This document shows, piece by piece, positions 62,853 to 64,000 of a stretch of DNA of 64,000 nucleotides. A model generated the notes under the pieces. That model did no database searches, was not told the DNA's origin, and saw only the letters and a program-made list of their open reading frames with translations. This stretch comes from DAOUJI01 sp965237875 (GTDB lineage Bacteria; Chloroflexota; Dehalococcoidia; Lucifugimonadales; JAGWBF01): the NCBI GenBank assembly GCA_965237875.1, contig CBDEGP010000002.1, positions 868,001 through 932,000 on the forward strand, given 5' to 3'. Numbering within the stretch: position 1 is the first letter of the stretch; each line of letters begins with the position of its first letter. The translations under genes were made by a program, and so were the position numbers.

Positions 62853-63371
62853 ATGACAACGGCAACATTGACAGCAGGCAATCGGACGATGGACACGGCA
62901 GTAGTGCGGCCCAGGCGCAGCCTCGAAGAGCTGGTCGACCAGCTGATGGCGGCGATGTTCCCGGCGAGGCCGGCGGCGGTGGTGGTGGAGGCGACGGCGG
63001 CGGAGACGGAGACGCCCACGGAAACGGCGCCGCAGAGTGTGGTCCGCAACGTCCACGAGGCGCGGCGGCTCAGGCAGGCGGGGGACGTCGACGGGGCCCT
63101 GGCGGTCCTGGGCGGCATGGACGCGGCAAAGGCGACGGCCAGGGAGGCGCGGTGGGTCTTCTCCGAGTGGAAGCAGCTGGTCAAGCGGCGGTTCGGCGAC
63201 CGGGACGCTCTGGTCTACAGCCAGGGCGCGGGCAGGGCCGCCGCGGTGGCGCCCCAGGGCGACGGCGGGCCGCTCGAGGTGGTGGCGGTCCTGGGGATGC
63301 GGTGGCGGCCGGGAAAGGTGGTCTCGGGGCGCAGCCTCCGGGGCCTGCGGCCCCTGAACGGGGGTGCGTGA
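62853..63371 (+). CDS. Hypothetical protein upstream of primase
   Basis: 172 residues from ATG 62853 with AAGGAGG six bases ahead; a longer frame lacks this. The middle contains a TPR-like helical pair (NVHEARRLRQAGDVDGALAV, AAKATAREARWVFSEWKQLV). The C-terminal 40 residues hold a beta-like segment. It overlaps the primase by one base (TGATG), so it probably serves in replication of the element. No family known. Confidence 0.55.
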   Translation: MTTATLTAGNRTMDTAVVRPRRSLEELVDQLMAAMFPARPAAVVVEATAAETETPTETAPQSVVRNVHEARRLRQAGDVDGALAVLGGMDAAKATAREARWVFSEWKQLVKRRFGDRDALVYSQGAGRAAAVAPQGDGGPLEVVAVLGMRWRPGKVVSGRSLRGLRPLNGGA

Positions 63372-64000
63372 TGGTCACGGTCAACGTGGACATCCCGACG
63401 CTGAAGGCGCGTCACCCCCTGGGCGACACGGTTGAGGCGTCTGGAGTGCGACTCAGGGGAAGGGGCAGGGTCCGCCAGGGCGTCTGCCCCTTCCACGACG
63501 AGGTGGAGGGCAGCTTCACGGTGTACGCCGACTCGGAGCGGTGGTACTGCTTCGGCTGCGGGCTTGGCGGCGACGTGCTTGACTTCATCCGGCGCACGGA
63601 GAACCTGAGCCTGCCCGAGGCGATCAAGCGGCTTGACGGGGGCGCTTACCCCGTCGTCACCCGTCCGGCTCCGGCACGACGTCCCAGGGCGGCTCCGCTG
63701 CCCCCACGGGACCCGGCGGTCTTGACGGCGGCGGGGCGGTTCTACGCCGGTCGGCTCCGGCGCAGCCCCGCCGGGCTTGCGTACCTTGCCTCGCGGGGCG
63801 TCGGGCTTGACGCTGCATTCCGCCTCGGCCTCGGCTACGCGCCGGGGAGCGGGCTGCGGCAGGCCCTTGAGTCGGCTGGCTTCACCGCCGACCGGCTCAG
63901 GGACTCCGGCCTGTTCATGGAGCGGGGAGCGGAGCGATTCGCCGGGATGGTCGTCGTTCCCGACGCCTACAGCGGGCTTGTCCGCTGGCTTGTGGGACGG
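63371..64000 (+). CDS. DNA primase with CHC2 zinc finger, cut by the window end
   Basis: 210 codons without a stop. C39-P-F-H42 (VCPFHDE) and C60-F-G-C63 (WYCFGCGLGGDVLDFI) form the CHC2 zinc finger of DnaG-type primases; a linker (PVVTRPAPARRPRAAPLPPR) leads to the start of the core (FYAGRLRRSPAGLAYLASRG and FRLGLGYAPGSGLRQALESA, where DnaG has its A.RF.LGYAP segment). It makes RNA primers during element replication or after transfer. Start overlaps the previous stop. The toprim domain would lie beyond the window. Confidence 0.85.
   Translation, partial: MVTVNVDIPTLKARHPLGDTVEASGVRLRGRGRVRQGVCPFHDEVEGSFTVYADSERWYCFGCGLGGDVLDFIRRTENLSLPEAIKRLDGGAYPVVTRPAPARRPRAAPLPPRDPAVLTAAGRFYAGRLRRSPAGLAYLASRGVGLDAAFRLGLGYAPGSGLRQALESAGFTADRLRDSGLFMERGAERFAGMVVVPDAYSGLVRWLVGR

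Noticed and set aside
1..64000. CRISPR arrays, rRNA or tRNA genes
   Set aside because: No regularly spaced short repeats and no cloverleaf or rRNA-like sequence seen on either strand.

Overview
The window is a 64 kb accessory region that looks like an integrative conjugative element, or a mosaic of mobile elements. The host is probably a high-GC, monoderm-type bacterium, most likely Chloroflexota. I infer that from the secretion system (a minimal VirB4/VirD4/VirB6/PrgI-type set with no outer-membrane core), the style of the Ig-repeat surface protein and the Replic_Relax-type genes. No rRNA, tRNA or core housekeeping marker is present to settle the taxonomy. No CRISPR array is visible.

Layout. 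(1) 1-9.8 kb: a giant secreted protein (minus strand, about 2,760 codons) with 14 Ig-like repeats, an LRR block, fibronectin-III modules and an embedded HEMAH zinc-protease motif. Its last repeat is frameshifted. The gene lies between two copies of a short cassette end (tail '...VGAGR*', strong hairpin, T-run) in which the hairpin stems differ completely while the flanks are conserved. (2) 9.8-23.3 kb, plus strand: defence cluster 1. From a clear sigma70-type promoter run an excisionase-like HTH protein, a PLD-SNF2 helicase, an Eco57I/DrmMI/PglX-like adenine methylase and an HNH-like protein, followed by an antitoxin/PIN pair, a DprA-like Rossmann protein, and a Hachiman-like hamA/hamB pair. 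hamB carries a C-terminal HIRAN domain and is split by a frameshift. (3) 23.4-43.9 kb: two paralogous minus-strand modules (ribbon-helix-helix regulator plus large serine recombinase, sharing a palindromic operator) bracket defence cluster 2. This holds a Replic_Relax-family gene, then hsdM, an AbiEi/AbiEii pair with its own promoter between two inverted repeats, a TIR-like/membrane protein/TIR-like triad, two unknown genes, hsdS, hsdR and a GmrSD-type DUF262 protein. (4) 43.9-48.6 kb: a control region with an ImmA-like protein and XRE regulator reading left, four small HTH/hypothetical genes reading right, and a zinc-motif protein with a duplicated 150-residue domain. (5) 48.7-60.2 kb, minus strand: the conjugation operon, which in transcription order encodes a secreted protein, VirB6/TrbL, a VirB2-like pilin, a PrgI-like fusion, a second small membrane protein, VirB4, a VirD4/TraG-type coupling ATPase, Replic_Relax and DUF3800. 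(6) 60.2-64 kb: a hairpin- and repeat-rich region with plus-strand genes leading into a CHC2 zinc-finger DNA primase cut by the window end.

How it works together: the right-hand 20 kb supplies transfer, regulation and replication, while the left-hand 34 kb is cargo for defence against phage and plasmids. The strongest candidate for an undescribed system is the TIR-like/TM/TIR-like triad at 32.0-33.6 kb, together with the two unknown genes downstream of it, all lodged between hsdM and hsdS.
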